Below, piece after piece: positions 45,367-59,424 of a stretch of 64,000 nt of DNA. Source of the stretch: Torymus aiolomorphi (taxonomy: Eukaryota > Arthropoda > Insecta > Hymenoptera > Torymidae); contig CM070877.1 of NCBI GenBank assembly GCA_036365515.1, forward strand, positions 118,984,321-119,048,320. Direction: 5' to 3'. A program made the translations under genes and the position numbers. Within the stretch, counting starts at the first letter, position 1. Each line of letters opens with the position of its first letter. Under the pieces are notes generated by a model. It saw only the letters and a program-made list of their open reading frames with translations, did no database searches and was not told the origin of the DNA.

Positions 45367-48300
45367 ATGGAGCTCGAACAGTCCGTGCCGAGGGCTGATG
45401 TCGATCTGGTAAGTAGCCATTCCTACTCTACTCGAGACGCCCGAGCGACGTACGTGCTCACTTTTGCGATCCCGGCCCGTGTTTCGTCTCCTCCCTCTTG
45501 GCGGCAGCCGAGAAGACGCGAAATTTTTCTAAGTCCCAAAATGGCGTCAGCGACTAAGTCCCCCACGTAAGCGCTCTCGGTGTCTCGCGCGAGCAGAGTA
45601 GCGGCGCGCTCGCTCGGCGCGGCGGCAGCGACGGCCGCTGCTGCTCCCTCGGCGTATCGGAGTTGTCGGAGGTGGGGAACTTACCTTTACGACGACCGGG
45701 CGACGCGAAACGTTGCGCGAACGACGCCAATTTCGTCCGGAATATGCGTACGTCCTTTAATGCTTTACCCCTTATTTTTGCAGGAGAAAAAGGCCAAGGA
45801 GAATAGCAGTGCCGCAGGTAATCATGGAGGTGAGTAGCACTCACTATTTCCTCCCCGAGCCTGGAGATCTCTCCTTTCAGCGAAACTTCCCGGGAAGAGC
45901 TCCACGCGAGCAGTTAGTTGCCTGCAAGCAGACGTACAAAGAAGTCTAATATTCGGCACGTGCTCCGCATCGGAAAGGCAATTGATTTCCGAGCGCCGCG
46001 CGACAATGCCGACCGATCGTTTCTAGAGCACCCAGATTTTTAATTTAAAGAGACGGGATCCCCTTCTTTCGCGACAATCTTTCGCCTTTTTCTCTTTATT
46101 TTCTCATTTGTAGATAGTGCGATTGGGCACCTGTTGTTAGCTTATCGCTTGAAATTTCTAGAACGGCTTTTTCCGTTGCTGTTCACGAACAAATGTTTAT
46201 TTAGATGCCTAAACATATTTTTTAATAAAAATTATTTTTTTTTTTTTTTTTGTAAATAACTGTTTTTATAAGACCTTTTTTCCGTTTTAATTTTTTATAG
46301 ACAAGTGTAAAAACACTTTTATAACTGATTACTACATTTTTACAAGCTAAATTCCAAGTCAATTTCATAGGAAACACGAATGAATTTTTGTATCTATATT
46401 ATTTTAAGACATGTTATAAAAATGGAAATTTTCACTCACCCTTAAGATTGCAATATTTTAATGGTACTTAAGTTTCTCTTCTGATCTATTCCGAAAAAAA
46501 AAAGAAGTTTTCTACTTTACCGACGGTTGCATGCTTCAATAGTTAGTTGAGGAATATGTATCCTAAAGACATTATTTGTCAGTTTTATTTCTATTTATAA
46601 ATATTTACTAAAACGATTGATTAAAAAAGCTATTTAAATAATTCAGGTTTTAAATAAACTGATACTCTAAATGCAACAATTCACATCAATTATACTTACA
46701 TCAAGTAATGTAAAAATTTTACTTCAAGAATTCTGTATTATCTAATTTTTTTCTTTTTTTTTTTTTTTTTAATAATTCTTTAGATGCCCAAATGAATGGC
46801 ATGACTAATGGTTACGACCATAAAAAAGAGCATAAGTCTGAACATAGAGATAAAGATAAAGAACGAAGTCATAAGTCTGAACATAAGGATAAAGAAAGGA
46901 GTAAAGATAAAGAAAGAAGTCACAAGAGCGAACATCGGGATAAGGATCGGCACAAACATAGCTCAAGCTCTTCCAAGGATAAAGACAAACATAGTAGTAG
47001 CACTAGTAAGGACAAAGAAAGAGATAAGGATAAAGAAAGAAGCAAAGATAAAGATAGAAAAAGTTCATCTAGCAAAGATAAAGAGCATAAGACCTCAAGT
47101 AGCTCCAGTCGAGATAAAGATAAAGAAAGGAACAAAGATAAAGATCATCACAAATCAAGCTCAAGCTCCAAAGATAAAGACAAGTGAGTATTAACTTTTT
47201 AAGATTGAATTTTACATATTTCATCAGTGTATCGATGACATAATAATTTTCATGTTTCAAGACATCATAGTAGTAGCTCTAAAGATAAAGAAAAAGATAA
47301 GGAAAGAAGTAAGGATAAAGATAAGCACAGGGATAAAGATAGATATAGTTCCTCGCAAAGTTCTCGAGATAAAGACAAAAGCTCTAAGGATAAGGAAAAG
47401 AAACATTCCTCTGAAAAAGACAAGGACCGTCATTCCACCTCCCACTCTGACAAGGATAAACAACGATCTGACAAGGACAAAGAAAAGCACAGTTCATCTG
47501 AGAAAGAGAAAGACAAGCATCGGCATGATAAAGACAGAGACCGACACCGCCATGACAAGGAAAAATGTAAGTTTATAAAAAGTACAGTAAATTAAATTAA
47601 TAAAATATTTGAAAGTTGTATTAAAATTTAATAAAAAATGTTTTTTGTAAAAAAAAATAGTATATTACATACCTAGGCCAGTAAAATAAGAAATGTCTCA
47701 GATAACATGTAATTGTCGGCCGAGGCGAAGCCGAGGTTGACAAACATGTGATCTGAGGCTTTCTTTTTTACTGGCCAAGGTGTGTATACTATTTTTCTGC
47801 TCGACGGCGCCAGAAAGCGGCAACATCGTTTCGCTCAGCGGCCGGGAAGTTGGCGCTTTCCGGCTGAAGGGCAGAAAAAATAATATATTACATATCATTT
47901 ATGTATTTTTAGCTAAACACCGCGATGAAAAAGAAAAGAAAGAAAAATCTAAAGAAGAAACTAAAATTAAAGAGGAACCAATGACGGAAGAATTTGAAAC
48001 AAAGGTTAAAGCAGAAATAAAAGACGAGATTAAAATGGTACTGTATATTGTAAATAAACATTTGATTTTATATCTTTTCATTGGCATTTTCTATATTGAA
48101 TGGTTCTTTGTTTAGGAACAAGACTCCTTTAAAGAGACAGAAGAAGATTGTGATAGTGCGGATGATAGTCAAAGATTATATATCAAAGAAGAAGATGAAG
48201 AAATGAAAGAAAATAGCATGGACTCTACTGATTTAAATGACACTAGACTATCACAGATGCATAATACCACACTTAAAACTGAAGAAGACTCTGATGAAGA

Positions 48301-51300
48301 TGTACCATTGGTAAAGTTAAATTATTGTAGTTTTTACTAAATTTTTTCGAGTATTTTAATTAACCATTATTTTTCTAATATAGGCCAACAGATCAACAAC
48401 GTCACCTGGTGTGAAAAGAAAAGTAGAAACTGACGAAGATGATGATATTCCTTTGTCTGCTAGGAAAAAACCCAAAAAAGAACCTGCAGCTAAAAAGAAA
48501 AAGAAAAAGAAGGTTGAAAGTGGGAATGAAGAGTATGATGAAACTGAAGAAGTAAAATCTTTTTGTTACTTGTCAGTATTATAAATATTGTAGATAACTT
48601 AAGCAATATTCTAATTTATATTACTATATTTACAGAAACCACAAAAGAAAAGAAAACCAAAGGCTGTAAAAACAGAAAATGAGAGTCCTAAAAAGAAAAA
48701 GAAAGAGGAAGAAGAACAAGAGGTTTGGAAATGGTGAGACACCTAAATTTGTAAATTTTATATTTGTAGTCACATGATTTAACGGGATTCCATAGTCCTA
48801 CCATTACCGACCGAGCAATTCACACAGTTTCAAGCTGATTAAAAATAAAATACGTCGAATCACAAAAAATCAAGAGAACACTCTTCTGTATTTTTTAACG
48901 TTCTATCATCCAGTCAAAGTTTGGAGTCGAAATATCAAGTCATTTTTGCAAAAACTTTGAACAAAGCGAAATTTAATTTCGTTCTAAGTTTTTGAAAAAA
49001 CGGCTTGATATTTCAACTCCAAACTTTGACTGGATGATAGAACGTTAAAAAATACAGAAGAGTGTTCTCTTGATTTTTTGTGATTCGACGTATTTTATTT
49101 TTAATCAGCTTGAAACTGTGTGAATTGCTCGGTCGGTAATGGTACGAGTATGGCATCCCCTTAACCTAACCTTACCAGCACTTCCTGTTGTACTTAACCT
49201 TACAAGTGCTCTATAAAATTTTGTATTACATTTCTGACAACCGTTCAGTAAAATACACAGTAAAAAAAATATAAAAAACATGAATAAAGTATTCATAAAT
49301 ATTACAAGTTTATTAATTAGTAAGAACTGTTATTTCAAAAACTGTTTTTTTTTTCGATTGAAATGTAGTTTACCAAGAGTTAAATTACTAAAAGAGACTA
49401 TGAAAAGGTTATCCTATACCTATGACAAAATATTGTAGTGAATAATACCTAAATAAAATAATTTTATTATTTATTTAGGTGGGAAGAAGAGAAAAAAGAT
49501 GATGGAACTAAATGGCATTTCCTGGAACACAAAGGACCTGTATTTGCACCTGACTATGAACCATTACCAAATAGTGTTAAGTTTTATTATAATGGAAAAG
49601 AAATGAAATTAACATTAGAAACTGAAGAAGTAGCAACATTTTATGGTCGGATGTTAGAACATGATTATACAACGAAGCAAGTGTTCAATGATAATTTCTT
49701 CCATGATTGGCGAGAAGTTATGACAGAATCAGAAAGAGAAAAAATTACTGATCTGAAAAAGTGTAACTTCACTGAAATGAATAAATATTTTCTTGAGAAG
49801 AGTGAAGAACGTAAAGCTATGTCAAAAGAAGAAAAAAAGGTAATTAAAGAAAAAAATGAAGAAATTGCAAAAGAATATGGCATTTGTACAATTGATGGTC
49901 ATAAAGAAAAAATTGGAAACTTCAAAATTGAACCTCCAGGCTTGTTCAGAGGACGTGGAGAACATCCGAAAATGGGGAAATTAAAAAAAAGAGTGAGACC
50001 AGAAGATGTTCTTATTAATTGTTCTAAAGATTCGAAGTTCCCAAAAGCTCCAGAGGGTCGTAAATGGAAAGAAATTAGACATGATCCAACTGTAACTTGG
50101 TTAGCATCTTGGACTGAAAACGTTCAGGGGCAGGTTAAATATGTGATGTTGAATCCTTCGAGTAAGCTAAAAGGTGAAAAGGATTGGCAGAAGTATGAAA
50201 CTGCTAGAAAACTCGCTAAATGTGTCGAAAAAATTAGGACAACTTATCGAGAAGACTGGAAAAGTAAAGAAATGCGTATTAGGCAAAGGGCTGTTGCATT
50301 ATATTTCATTGACAAGCTAGCTCTGAGAGCTGGTAATGAAAAAGATGAGGATCAAGCTGATACAGTTGGTTGTTGTTCTTTGCGTGTAGAGCATATTCAG
50401 TTACATGAAGAAAAAGATGGTAAAGAATACGTTGTTGTATTTGACTTCTTAGGTAAGTTTTTAAATATTATTTTATTTTATTTAAGCTTGATGCAATACA
50501 GGTATTATTTGTTCCATGCATGATAGGTAAGGATTCAATTCGATACTACAATTCGGTACCAGTAGAAAAACGCGTTTTCAAAAGCCTTCAACTTTTTATG
50601 GATAATAAATCACCTGGAGATGAACTTTTTGATCGTCTAAATACTACAGTGATGAATAAGCATTTGAACGAATTGATGGATGGCCTTACAGCTAAAGTAT
50701 TTAGGACATTTAACGCTTCCTGGACGTTACAACAACAATTAGATAAACTCACAAACCCTGATGATTCAGTAGCAGAAAAAATTTTGTCATATAATAGAGC
50801 TAATAGGGCTGTTGCGATATTGTGTAACCACCAAAGATCAGTTCCAAAAACTCATGAAAAATCTATGGAAAATTTAAAAGCTAAAATAGAAGGTAAAAGG
50901 GAAGCCATCTCTGAAGCAGAATCTATTGTTAAAGATGCCAAACGAGATGCGAAACATGGTTCCGTTAAAGAAAAAGTGTATGTAGTTTATAATAATTTCG
51001 GTTATACCAGTTTCTTAATGTGCATGCTTCTTTAATGTTATTACTATTTTTTATTATAGTCTATATGAAAAGAAGAAAAAACAACTTGATCGACTTAGAG
51101 AACAGCTAACGAAGTTAGAGGTTCAGGCTACTGACAGAGAAGAAAATAAAGAAATCGCACTAGGCACCAGTAAACTGAACTATCTTGATCCACGTATTTC
51201 AGTTGCATGGTAAATAAAATGTCATTTTACAAAACTTCTCATAAAATTAAAAAAATTCAATACTCAAAAATAATCTTAATTTTAGGTGCAAAAAAAATGA

Positions 51301-51388
51301 AGTACCAATTGAAAAAATTTATAATAAGACACAAAGAGATAAGTTCCGATGGGCAATAGACATGGCTGGTGCTGACTACGTCTTTTAA
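45367..51388 (+). CDS. Top1: DNA topoisomerase I (type IB), twelve exons
   Basis: Exons 45367-45408, 45784-45829, 46784-47183, 47262-47566, 47913-48037, 48116-48310, 48384-48551, 48636-48733, 49479-50452, 50527-50977, 51060-51209, 51286-51388; 1018 residues, near the 972 of Drosophila. It relaxes supercoils in the nucleus by transient single-strand cleavage with a 3'-phosphotyrosine. Residues about 35-265 are Lys/Asp/Ser/His repeats, 300-455 acidic/basic linker with KRK-type nuclear signals. The core begins at [20 protein letters not shown] (460). Catalytic residues are all in place: [31 protein letters not shown], and the active tyrosine Y976 in SKLNYLDPR. The phases agree at all eleven junctions. 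A foldback lies in intron 8 and smaller ones in intron 4. Confidence 0.96.
47655..47878. mobile_element. two adjoining small foldbacks in Top1 intron 4
   Basis: 47655-47796: arms AGTATATTACATACCTAGGC and complement with GGCCAGTAAAA. 47797-47878: TTTCTGCTCGACGGCGCC paired with GGCTGAAGGGCAGAAA. Both lie wholly within the intron 47567-47912. Confidence 0.6.
48783..49160. mobile_element. TTAA foldback element, family F, copy 4
   Basis: Intact TTAA at 48779-48782 and 49161-49164; most similar to the copy at 3473-3848 (both start CGGGATTCC). Inside Top1 intron 8. Confidence 0.88.
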
Positions 51389-53650
51389 CCCCGCGAATCT
51401 CAACGATGCGCAGCAGTGCGATTTCTCTCTTTAGTCAATTTTACTTTAATTGTGGAGATGTCTAGAACAATATGAATTTTTCGTAATTAAAATCTGCGTG
51501 CGTGAGTAAATGTTGTACATTGTCTAGATAATCAATTGTCAAGATAATTACCTAGAACATATCAAATAATCTAGTTAATTATCTAGATAAATTAACATGA
51601 AATGTATCTTATGTTATCTTGACTATTTTTAAGATAATTTTTGATCACCATTTGTAAAGATTGATTTAGTTTTTTTGTAATTGACAGAAATTAATATTCT
51701 CTGGTACGAATGAATAAGTGATGATTTTATGGTTTGAGTCTGTGAATTACTGTAAATGAATTTGAGTTTCTCTGCCTAATTCAATGATGCAATAGAATCT
51801 CTACAGTGAGAACAAAAATCAATGTAAATTATTTTTTGGAGTTTTTTTTTAAGGGATGCTCTGATTTTAAAATGCAAAGATGTATAGTAAATTTTTAGCA
51901 AATACAATTGTCATAGTTGAATATAAAGTTATATAATGATTGCCCCAATAAATGACGATTGACAAATTATCTTATAAACAAAAAAAAAAGTGTCTATAAA
52001 TATAATACAAATTTTTTGTATAACAATTGTACACTAATGAATGTGCTTTCAAGTTACTTAATTATTAAAACTGTAGGTTTATGACTTTTATTAGGGATAA
52101 GAAATATAAAAATACAATGTAAGTTTGAATAAATAAATGTTCCTGCCAACATTTTCAGGAATTCGGTAGTACAATCATATAATTTCAGAATCCATGTAAC
52201 GATTGTACTGAATATTATTTTTACATCCCGACTATATTTAATTTTCATTTTATTACAAACGTACAGCGGATTTAAAAGTTTTGCACATTAATATGATTCA
52301 ATCAATTTTCTTAAGTTGCCTTTTGGATTAAATGGACATGAACGAACTTCAAACATAAAAAAGCTCTTTTGTACCAGTACGATTGATTAAATTTGCAAAT
52401 TTGAATCGTGTTTATACATTCATACTGTATTATAGGTTCAATATATATATAAAAAAAAATATAGAAATAAAAATTGCTAAATACATAAATTATCTATGTA
52501 TTATAACATGTAGATAATTTTTGGTATACATCTTAAATTTAGTAAATTTGTTGAAAAAAATTATAAATTTATTGAAAATGATCTTAGGCTTTGAAAACAG
52601 CTATAGATCAGTCAATGATCAATATGTAGGTTCTTTTATTTTTTATAGAATGCTAATTATCAATATAGAATCATTACTTGTGCATCAATTCAATGATTAA
52701 TCATAATAAACATTTCACTGATGTGAAATATAATTTATATAGCTTTATACATGTTTATGCGTTATAAATATCTAGTCTAAGTAAGCACCTTAATAATCCT
52801 GTGAAGAGTTGTGATATACTTATCAAAATCTCTACATTGGAATAATTTGTAAAGTAATTAAATGCAGTGTCATTTTATTCACTTGATGTAATTTCAGTAA
52901 TCATGATTTTTTCATCTTTTATTAAATATATAACAATAAATAATTTTGATAGAAAACTTCATTATCTTATAATTTATTTTCGAAAGACATTTTGCAAGTA
53001 GGATCTTTAGTTATCATTGTAATTGCTTAATAAAGCAGCACATGTATAAAAGTAAGCTACTGTGCAATTAAAATTACTTGTGTATCATCTTGGTATATTG
53101 AAGAAATAAAGTATTTTTTCCAATAAATTTTCACAAACATTAAAATGTTTGCAAAGTCATTTATTGTGACCATTATTTTATTGTTTTAAGAAATATAAGC
53201 ACCAGAGCAAACCTTAAAAATATTGTATGTCTGAAAGATGTCATACATATGACATAAATTGTAAATAAATAATATTTCATTGTGGAGACTCAAAATTAGA
53301 AATTATAAAATTTCGAGGCTGTTTATATACGCAAAAAGTTACGTTACAAAAATCACGAAATATTATTTTCTTTGTATATCCAGATTATGTATAACACTGG
53401 TACTGCATCAGACTATGATCTACAGATTATTTTACCTAAACAAAAGAAAAGTAAATAAATTTTGTGTATAAATAAATAAATAATGCATAAATCATCACAA
53501 ATTTTATTGGTAGTATAATCAAATTCATCCAATAATTATACAAATAGCTACCTTTGAATAAATAATTTATATGATATTTATATTTTTTATATTCATAATT
53601 GTATCTACTTATTTACAGTAATAAACTAAAATCAATAAAAATACTTTTTT
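51389..53650 (+). other. Top1 3' UTR and AT-rich flank
   Basis: Several AATAAA-like signals, for example near 51946. No further gene, hairpin or repeat stands out; short frames are not gene-like. Confidence 0.5.
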
Positions 53651-53890
53651 ATAACTGAGTACGTAAAATTCGACTTTAGATGCCTGTTTAGCGTGCGTAA
53701 AGTACCCCCTTTCTTCACTAGTGCGTAAAGTGTTTACGGACTTGTGAAAGAAATCCGGATATTTTACGCACGCTGAACAGGCATTTAACGTAGAGTTTCA
53801 CGCGCTCAGTTTTAAAAAATAGTAAACGCAACACGTACAAAAATAACTCCTTTACGCACTAGTTGCGTAATGTACTATTTTAATTTACCA
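53651..53890. mobile_element. foldback element, ACTGAGTACGTAAAAT family, copy 1
   Basis: Arms with GATGCCTGTTTAGCGTGCGTAA pair (about 53651-53700 with 53760-53813); an inner AGTAAACGCAAC/GTTGCGTAATGTACT pair follows. A related piece is at 56195-56375. Confidence 0.55.
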
Positions 53891-56194
53891 GTGCTGTACA
53901 TTATCTAGGTAATTATCTTACAGGTATAAGTGTGAATTTCTATTTTTTAATAATTGTTTTTATAAAACAATGAATTTCCACAATTTGTTCCGAAACTCAA
54001 ATAATTTTCTAGATAAATATTTAAATGTCCTCTTTATTTTTAATATAAAGTATTTTATTATAGATAAATAACAAAATATGGATGTTTAGGAATTTGACAT
54101 ACAAGTCTACTGATATGTATATGGAGTATTATCAAAAAGGCTTTTTTATATAAACGTATGAATCTGTATACTTATATAAAACCTGATTATCGAATACGAG
54201 TTCCTTTTTGACCCCACACTCTATTAGAAATAAGAACAATATTTTTGTGTTTAAAGTTTATTTAAAAAATGATACATTACACTTTTTACCATTATTACTA
54301 TCAATATAGTTAGTGAAAATTGTAATAAATTAATGAAACGCCTTAATGGAAGTTTTTTTCATTTCGAAGGATGTATAGTTGCACTGCAGTTTACAAATGT
54401 AATAAATATTAAATTCTGTAAAAACTAACAAACTTAACAGAGATTTCGATATAACATCAAATCGACTTATCGCGTGATTAAAAGAAAAGAAAACTTACAT
54501 TTGTTGATATTTATAAGGAATAATTCCATTAAAATAAATAAGACATGTGAATACTAAATAATGAAATCACAAACAAATTTTAGACTAGGTTTCTTTATAA
54601 TAACTTTTTAGTTACGTTTAATATTTTGTTTAGTTCTTTTTTTCCTTTTTAAATGTAGACCTTGCATTTAACTGTGTTTACTAAATTTGTTGTCAATAAA
54701 TAAAATTTGAGAGTAATAACAATATAACTACTGGTACAAGTAGATATACTCAAATTTAGAGTCTTATCAAAACTATTTTCATAACATAACTATAAAAAAA
54801 ATGACGTTTGGAAGTAATCACGGGTTCTGCCAAAACTTAACAAGAATCATTCGATAAATTATTTGTTTGAAAATTCCCATTGCAAAACAAATTATTCTTT
54901 CACGCGTTTGGATATACAACTTTTTAAAATGAAAATATTTCTTCTTTTCTTCTCTACTATTAAAAATAACTTAGTTATTTAATATTGACATCTATGAACA
55001 ATAACATTCGTTGTTAATAGATGTTTATATTATTTCTCTAATTTGTTTGTCTTTAGAATTTCTTTTTAGTTTAGAAAATAAAAATGATTGATCTAACAAA
55101 TAGTACAGCGTTCCAAATGACTTTAATAGCGCATTTCGATACTAGTGCAATAAAAAAGATTCTTGCTTGAGTGTGAGTTTGTCGCACGAGCGAAGCAAGA
55201 ACAAACATTACTTTTTGATACTCCGAGCATTAAGTACTACTTATGCGCATGCTTGCGTTTAACAAGCGTGCAAAAAAGTGGCACTTATCGAAGGAATGTC
55301 AAAATAGTATATTGTGTACCAAGGGCGGAAAGTGGGCTTTTTTAGACCGAGTACTGCAAACATACGAGAATGATTCTTGTTTTCTCTTGATTTGCAATGA
55401 ATAAGTGAATTTTTCACCTAATACAAATTCATCTTAAATAAAGAGCTTCACCCCTCTTCATACTCACAATAACAATCGTGATTTTTAAAACTTTTCTTTT
55501 ATCTAAGCATGAAGCTCTTTTACATTATTTATCTTTTAGTATATAAAATATAAAATAATTTTCATTTTTGGATTACTCTATGAACAAAATTCAGTTTAAT
55601 TAAAAAAGACATTAGACTAGACTAGACGCTAAGTCGCGATTTAATATATTTTTAATAAAGCTATAAGATTTGTAAGGTTTCAAATCGTATACAGCTTTTA
55701 AAATTTTGCATTAAAAATAATTGAATATGTACGCTTTAACCCCAAATTTAGCGTTGAAGGTAAAAGTGAACAAAAATTACAACCAACTTTACACATAAAG
55801 TGTGCGTTACGTCACATTGATGCAGAGTCCTCCAAAATTTTCTCACAAAATGATATTATTGTGACAATTCCAACTATGAACCAAGTAAAGGACAGATGAT
55901 TTCATACCTTGAAGTAGTGTATGAACATCCTTTTGAAACTTCCTTGATTAACTTCTGCTTAACCAACACTGAAAATAAAAATTATTAAGTTTAAAGAAAT
56001 ATTTAAAATATTATACGAAGAAAAAGATCACGTTATAAGTAACATGATTAAATTCAACAAAACCTTTCATAATATGTAAACGATAAAATTTATTGTAAGC
56101 TGAAATGAAAATTATTCTAAATAAACTTATTTATACATAGAAAATATAGAAACTTAATTTGCACTCATTGTACTGTGTATGAAAAAAAAAAAAA
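53891..56194. other. AT-rich intergenic DNA
   Basis: No gene seen. A GCACGAGCGAAGCAAGAA block at about 55182-55200 resembles the centre of the palindrome at 39740. Confidence 0.5.
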
Positions 56195-56375
56195 AAATTG
56201 TACGTACGCTAAGTAGGCATCTAACATGGGATTTTACGCGCTCAGTTATACAAAATAGTAAACGCAACATGTGCTCAAAATAGGCGTACGTGCACCGGTA
56301 AATTGCCGCCCGAGCCAAACTATACCCCTGTAAAAATGCCTACTTTACGCACTTGTTACGTAATGTACTATTAAT
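56195..56375. mobile_element. foldback element, ACTGAGTACGTAAAAT family, partial copy 2
   Basis: Shares ACGCGCTCAGTTATACAAAA, AGTAAACGCAAC and GCCTACTTTACGCACTTGTTACG with the 53651 element. Confidence 0.45.
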
Positions 56376-57479
56376 TAACATCATCAATAACATTTCAATG
56401 ATAAATTGAATTTTCCTTAATAGAAGTGACGAATTTGACATTCATAAAAAAGAGTTTTGGTTAAAAAAAAATCGATCGATTAAAATTGAATTGAAATGAA
56501 TTATATCGAATAAATAACCATTTATCTATTAAAAAGTATTTAATTTTGTACAAAAGTAATATAGTTGCCAATGAATGTGTATGCAAAATCCTGGATCGAT
56601 CGACCACCTAGTTTTTGTAATGTCAAAATTTGCAACTTTTACTATACTTTACCATTGAAGTAATGGAAATGGCGCGTGAAAAGCATTGTTCTTCTGCTAT
56701 TTTAATAGAATGTGAATTTATAAATATTTAAAATTTAAGACTAAACGAGTGTAGACTGTAATGAAACATGGATTTTTTTTTTTTAATTTGTAACCACTTA
56801 ATATTAATCAAAATGTTATAATTTTTCGCGACAGCTATCAGAAGCTCGATCGGTATGTAAACGTCGTCTTTTGCCACTATATTCAAATTTATTGGAGAGT
56901 AGTTAGGGAAAAACGGATGATTTTATATACATGAACAGCCGTAACACGACTTTGCAAGATTTCTTTCTTAGCTCCAAGCTTCAACTGCCAAAGTATACAA
57001 ATGTTTGTCAAAAGTACTTGTTTTCTAGGCTCGACTGCTGCTCGAGAGAGCCTTATAATTTCACCAGAGCGAAAATTATCGGACTTTAAAAACTAACAAT
57101 TTAAAATATAAAAACTATTTCCACCCAAAATGAGTACGTTTTAAGCATTTTCTGGTATGTATGCATGTCTGTACGACCACAGATATGTACTCAAGTTTCT
57201 CGATTATCTCAGCAAAATTTCGACGGATCCAAACGAATTTTGGACCAGATACTCGTCTAATTATAAGTACCGGACAGTTCTATATTGAGCCGAATCCCTC
57301 ACAAAATAAAAAAAACGCCAGAGCAAATAAAAAATTGAAAAAAAAACAGATTTTTAAACTTAATGTATCAAAAATTAATTACCAGTATAAGTCTATAGCA
57401 CATGCTTCTGCTGAAACTAATTAAAATGCGTCTTTTTTGCATTGAACATTTTTTTCTACGAATAATATTTGTAAAGACA
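56376..57479. other. AT-rich intergenic DNA
   Basis: No gene seen; the 87-codon frame at 57161-57424 is Lys/Asn-rich and without family resemblance. Confidence 0.45.
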
Positions 57480-57930
57480 ATAGTGATATAATCGACAAAA
57501 TAATCGATTTTTCCTCATTACTTGACAAGATTTGATTTTACACAAAAATGTTAAATGTAAAAGTTATAGATAATTTTAAAACAAAACTTTTTCCTATTGA
57601 ACATTTTTTTGTACAATCAATTTCTGACGAGTTAAACCCATAAAAATTATTTTTAATATCGAAATGTACCTAAAATGGCCGATTTTCGGTTATAACTTAG
57701 CACGATTTGATTTTATACAAAAATGTTAAATAAAAAAATTATAGAATAACATTGAAACCAAATTTTCTTTCATTTAACATTTCCATGTACAGTGAGTTCT
57801 TGACGAACTAAACTTATAAAAATAATTTTTAACGCCTAAATACATCTGAAATAGTCGATTTTCGCTTATCATTTAATAGGATTTGATTTGAACATTTTTG
57901 CGTAAAACAATTTCTAGTAAGTTAAATCTG
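57480..57930 (+). repeat. tandem repeat of about 175 bp, 2.5 copies
   Basis: The block CGATTTTCGGTTATAACTTA and GATTTGATTTTATACAAAAA recurs, diverged, at about 57506, 57680 and 57858, followed each time by AAATGTTAAAT-type sequence and a TTTTTAA..CG stretch. Roughly 75-80% similarity by eye. Confidence 0.6.
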
Positions 57931-57969
57931 AAAGAACGATTAAAAACGCTTAAGGGGGTTCTATGGGCA

Positions 57970-58588
57970 GATATAATACTTAAATATAAAATATTCTATA
58001 ATAAATTGTTCTCATACTGCAAAGTGAAAACGCATATAGTATCATAGACCGGTACTTTAAGTTACGGAAAAAAAATTTTTTAACGAAATTTCAGTACTAA
58101 CAAAATATATATCGTTAATGTAAAAAAATGATACAACAAATCGCTTTAATCTTTTTCAGTTTTGCTTCAATTTCGATTTTTAAAGGCTCATTTTCATCTT
58201 TGTTAGATTTCATTACGAGGTATTGTAGATCAAATAAAAAAATTTTTAAAACCTTAAAAGTTACAGGCAATTGTTTATCTTGCCATAAACAAATTCCTGT
58301 AACTTTTAATGTTTTAAAAATTTTTTAATTTGATCCACAATACCTCGTAATAAAATCCAACAAAGATGAAAATGAGCCTTTAAAAATTGAAATTGAAGCA
58401 AAACTGAAAAAGATTAAAGCGATTTGTTGCATCATTTTTTTTACACTAACGATATCTATTTCTTAGTACTGAAATTTCGTTAAAAAAATTTTTTTCGTAA
58501 CTTAAAGTATCGGTCTATGATAATATATGGGTTCTCACTTTGCAGTGTGAGAACAATTTATTGTGGAATATTTTATATTTAAGTACTA
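57970..58588. mobile_element. about 620-bp palindrome
   Basis: Arms of about 300 bases: ACTTAAATATAAAATATTCT at 57970s and complement near 58588, centre at CAGGCAATTGTTTATCTTGC (58263). An open frame across it (58128-58328) is a by-product. Confidence 0.8.
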
Positions 58589-58605
58589 TAGTACTTATAC
58601 TATAA

Positions 58606-59420
58606 GCAACGGTGAATCAGCTGTTGTTAGTTTGTTTTTTAAATAGTTTTTAGTCTGAGGTTGGAGTTTGACAACATCAGTCGTATTTCTTGTTGTCGAA
58701 TAGTTTTCTTTTTATAGTAATTCTATAGAGTTATTATTTATGACCCGGTTATAACAATATATTAGTATTTGAGATGTAACAGTTTTTGCAATGTCGAAGA
58801 CAAAAGGTTCTCCTGTATAGTAGCGGTCGTGCCTCATATGTAAAAACGAAGTTTTTATACTTATGGTAGTTGGCAAGTGGCAGCGCGCAGGGGGGCGCGC
58901 CCCCCTAGTTTAATGTAGATTACAATAACTAAAATTCATTTTTTAAAAATATGAATTATTAATAATGAAAAAGGCTTGTGTTTTTAGCTATTTATTTTTA
59001 CGCTTTGTTTTGACTAATACAGTAGCAACATCTTATGGGGATGCCCTATACGGACCGAAACTTGTGCTGTACCTCAATGTTAGATTATTATTTTTTTTTT
59101 ATAATTTTACATTAAAATATTATATTACTTTTTCGGATACCACGCGTAAAGTATTGTATTTACTCCCTGACGTCAGGGAGTAAAACGCCACATGTACTTC
59201 CTCCTAGAAATTGCGATGCGCATACACGTTTTCCTGCTTTTTTCCCCAGCTAAGGGAGATTGTAAATAAGCGCTGCGCGATCTAACGCTACGCTACGCTG
59301 CGCGACGCTGCGCTGCGCTACAGCATTCCATTTTGATGTTTTTCTGTTTTCCTGTGTAATAGGAACAAACAGAACACTACGGCAGGGTCCGTATCCTCTA
59401 TAAGCTGTGGTGACTTTTGT
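58606..59420. other. intergenic with a GC-rich hairpin and a half-MITE
   Basis: 58885-58910 holds a GGGGGGCGCGCCCCCC perfect palindrome. 59250-59330 resembles one end of the GGGAGAATGTACATAAGCGC Harbinger MITE (AAGGGAGATTGTAAATAAGC and GCGCTACGCT repeats) without its partner. No gene. Confidence 0.5.
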
Positions 59421-59424
59421 CATT

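Noticed and set aside
44586..45844. Several Arg/Ser-rich open frames on both strands
   Set aside because: Result of the GC-rich Top1 promoter and first introns; none has domain features, and the real exons 1 and 2 are only 42 and 46 bp.
46808..47578. Alternative-frame open frames (Ile/Lys-rich plus strand, Leu/Ser-rich minus strand) over Top1 exons 3 and 4
   Set aside because: Shadows of the AAAGATAAAGA-type repeat coding for the Top1 N-terminus.
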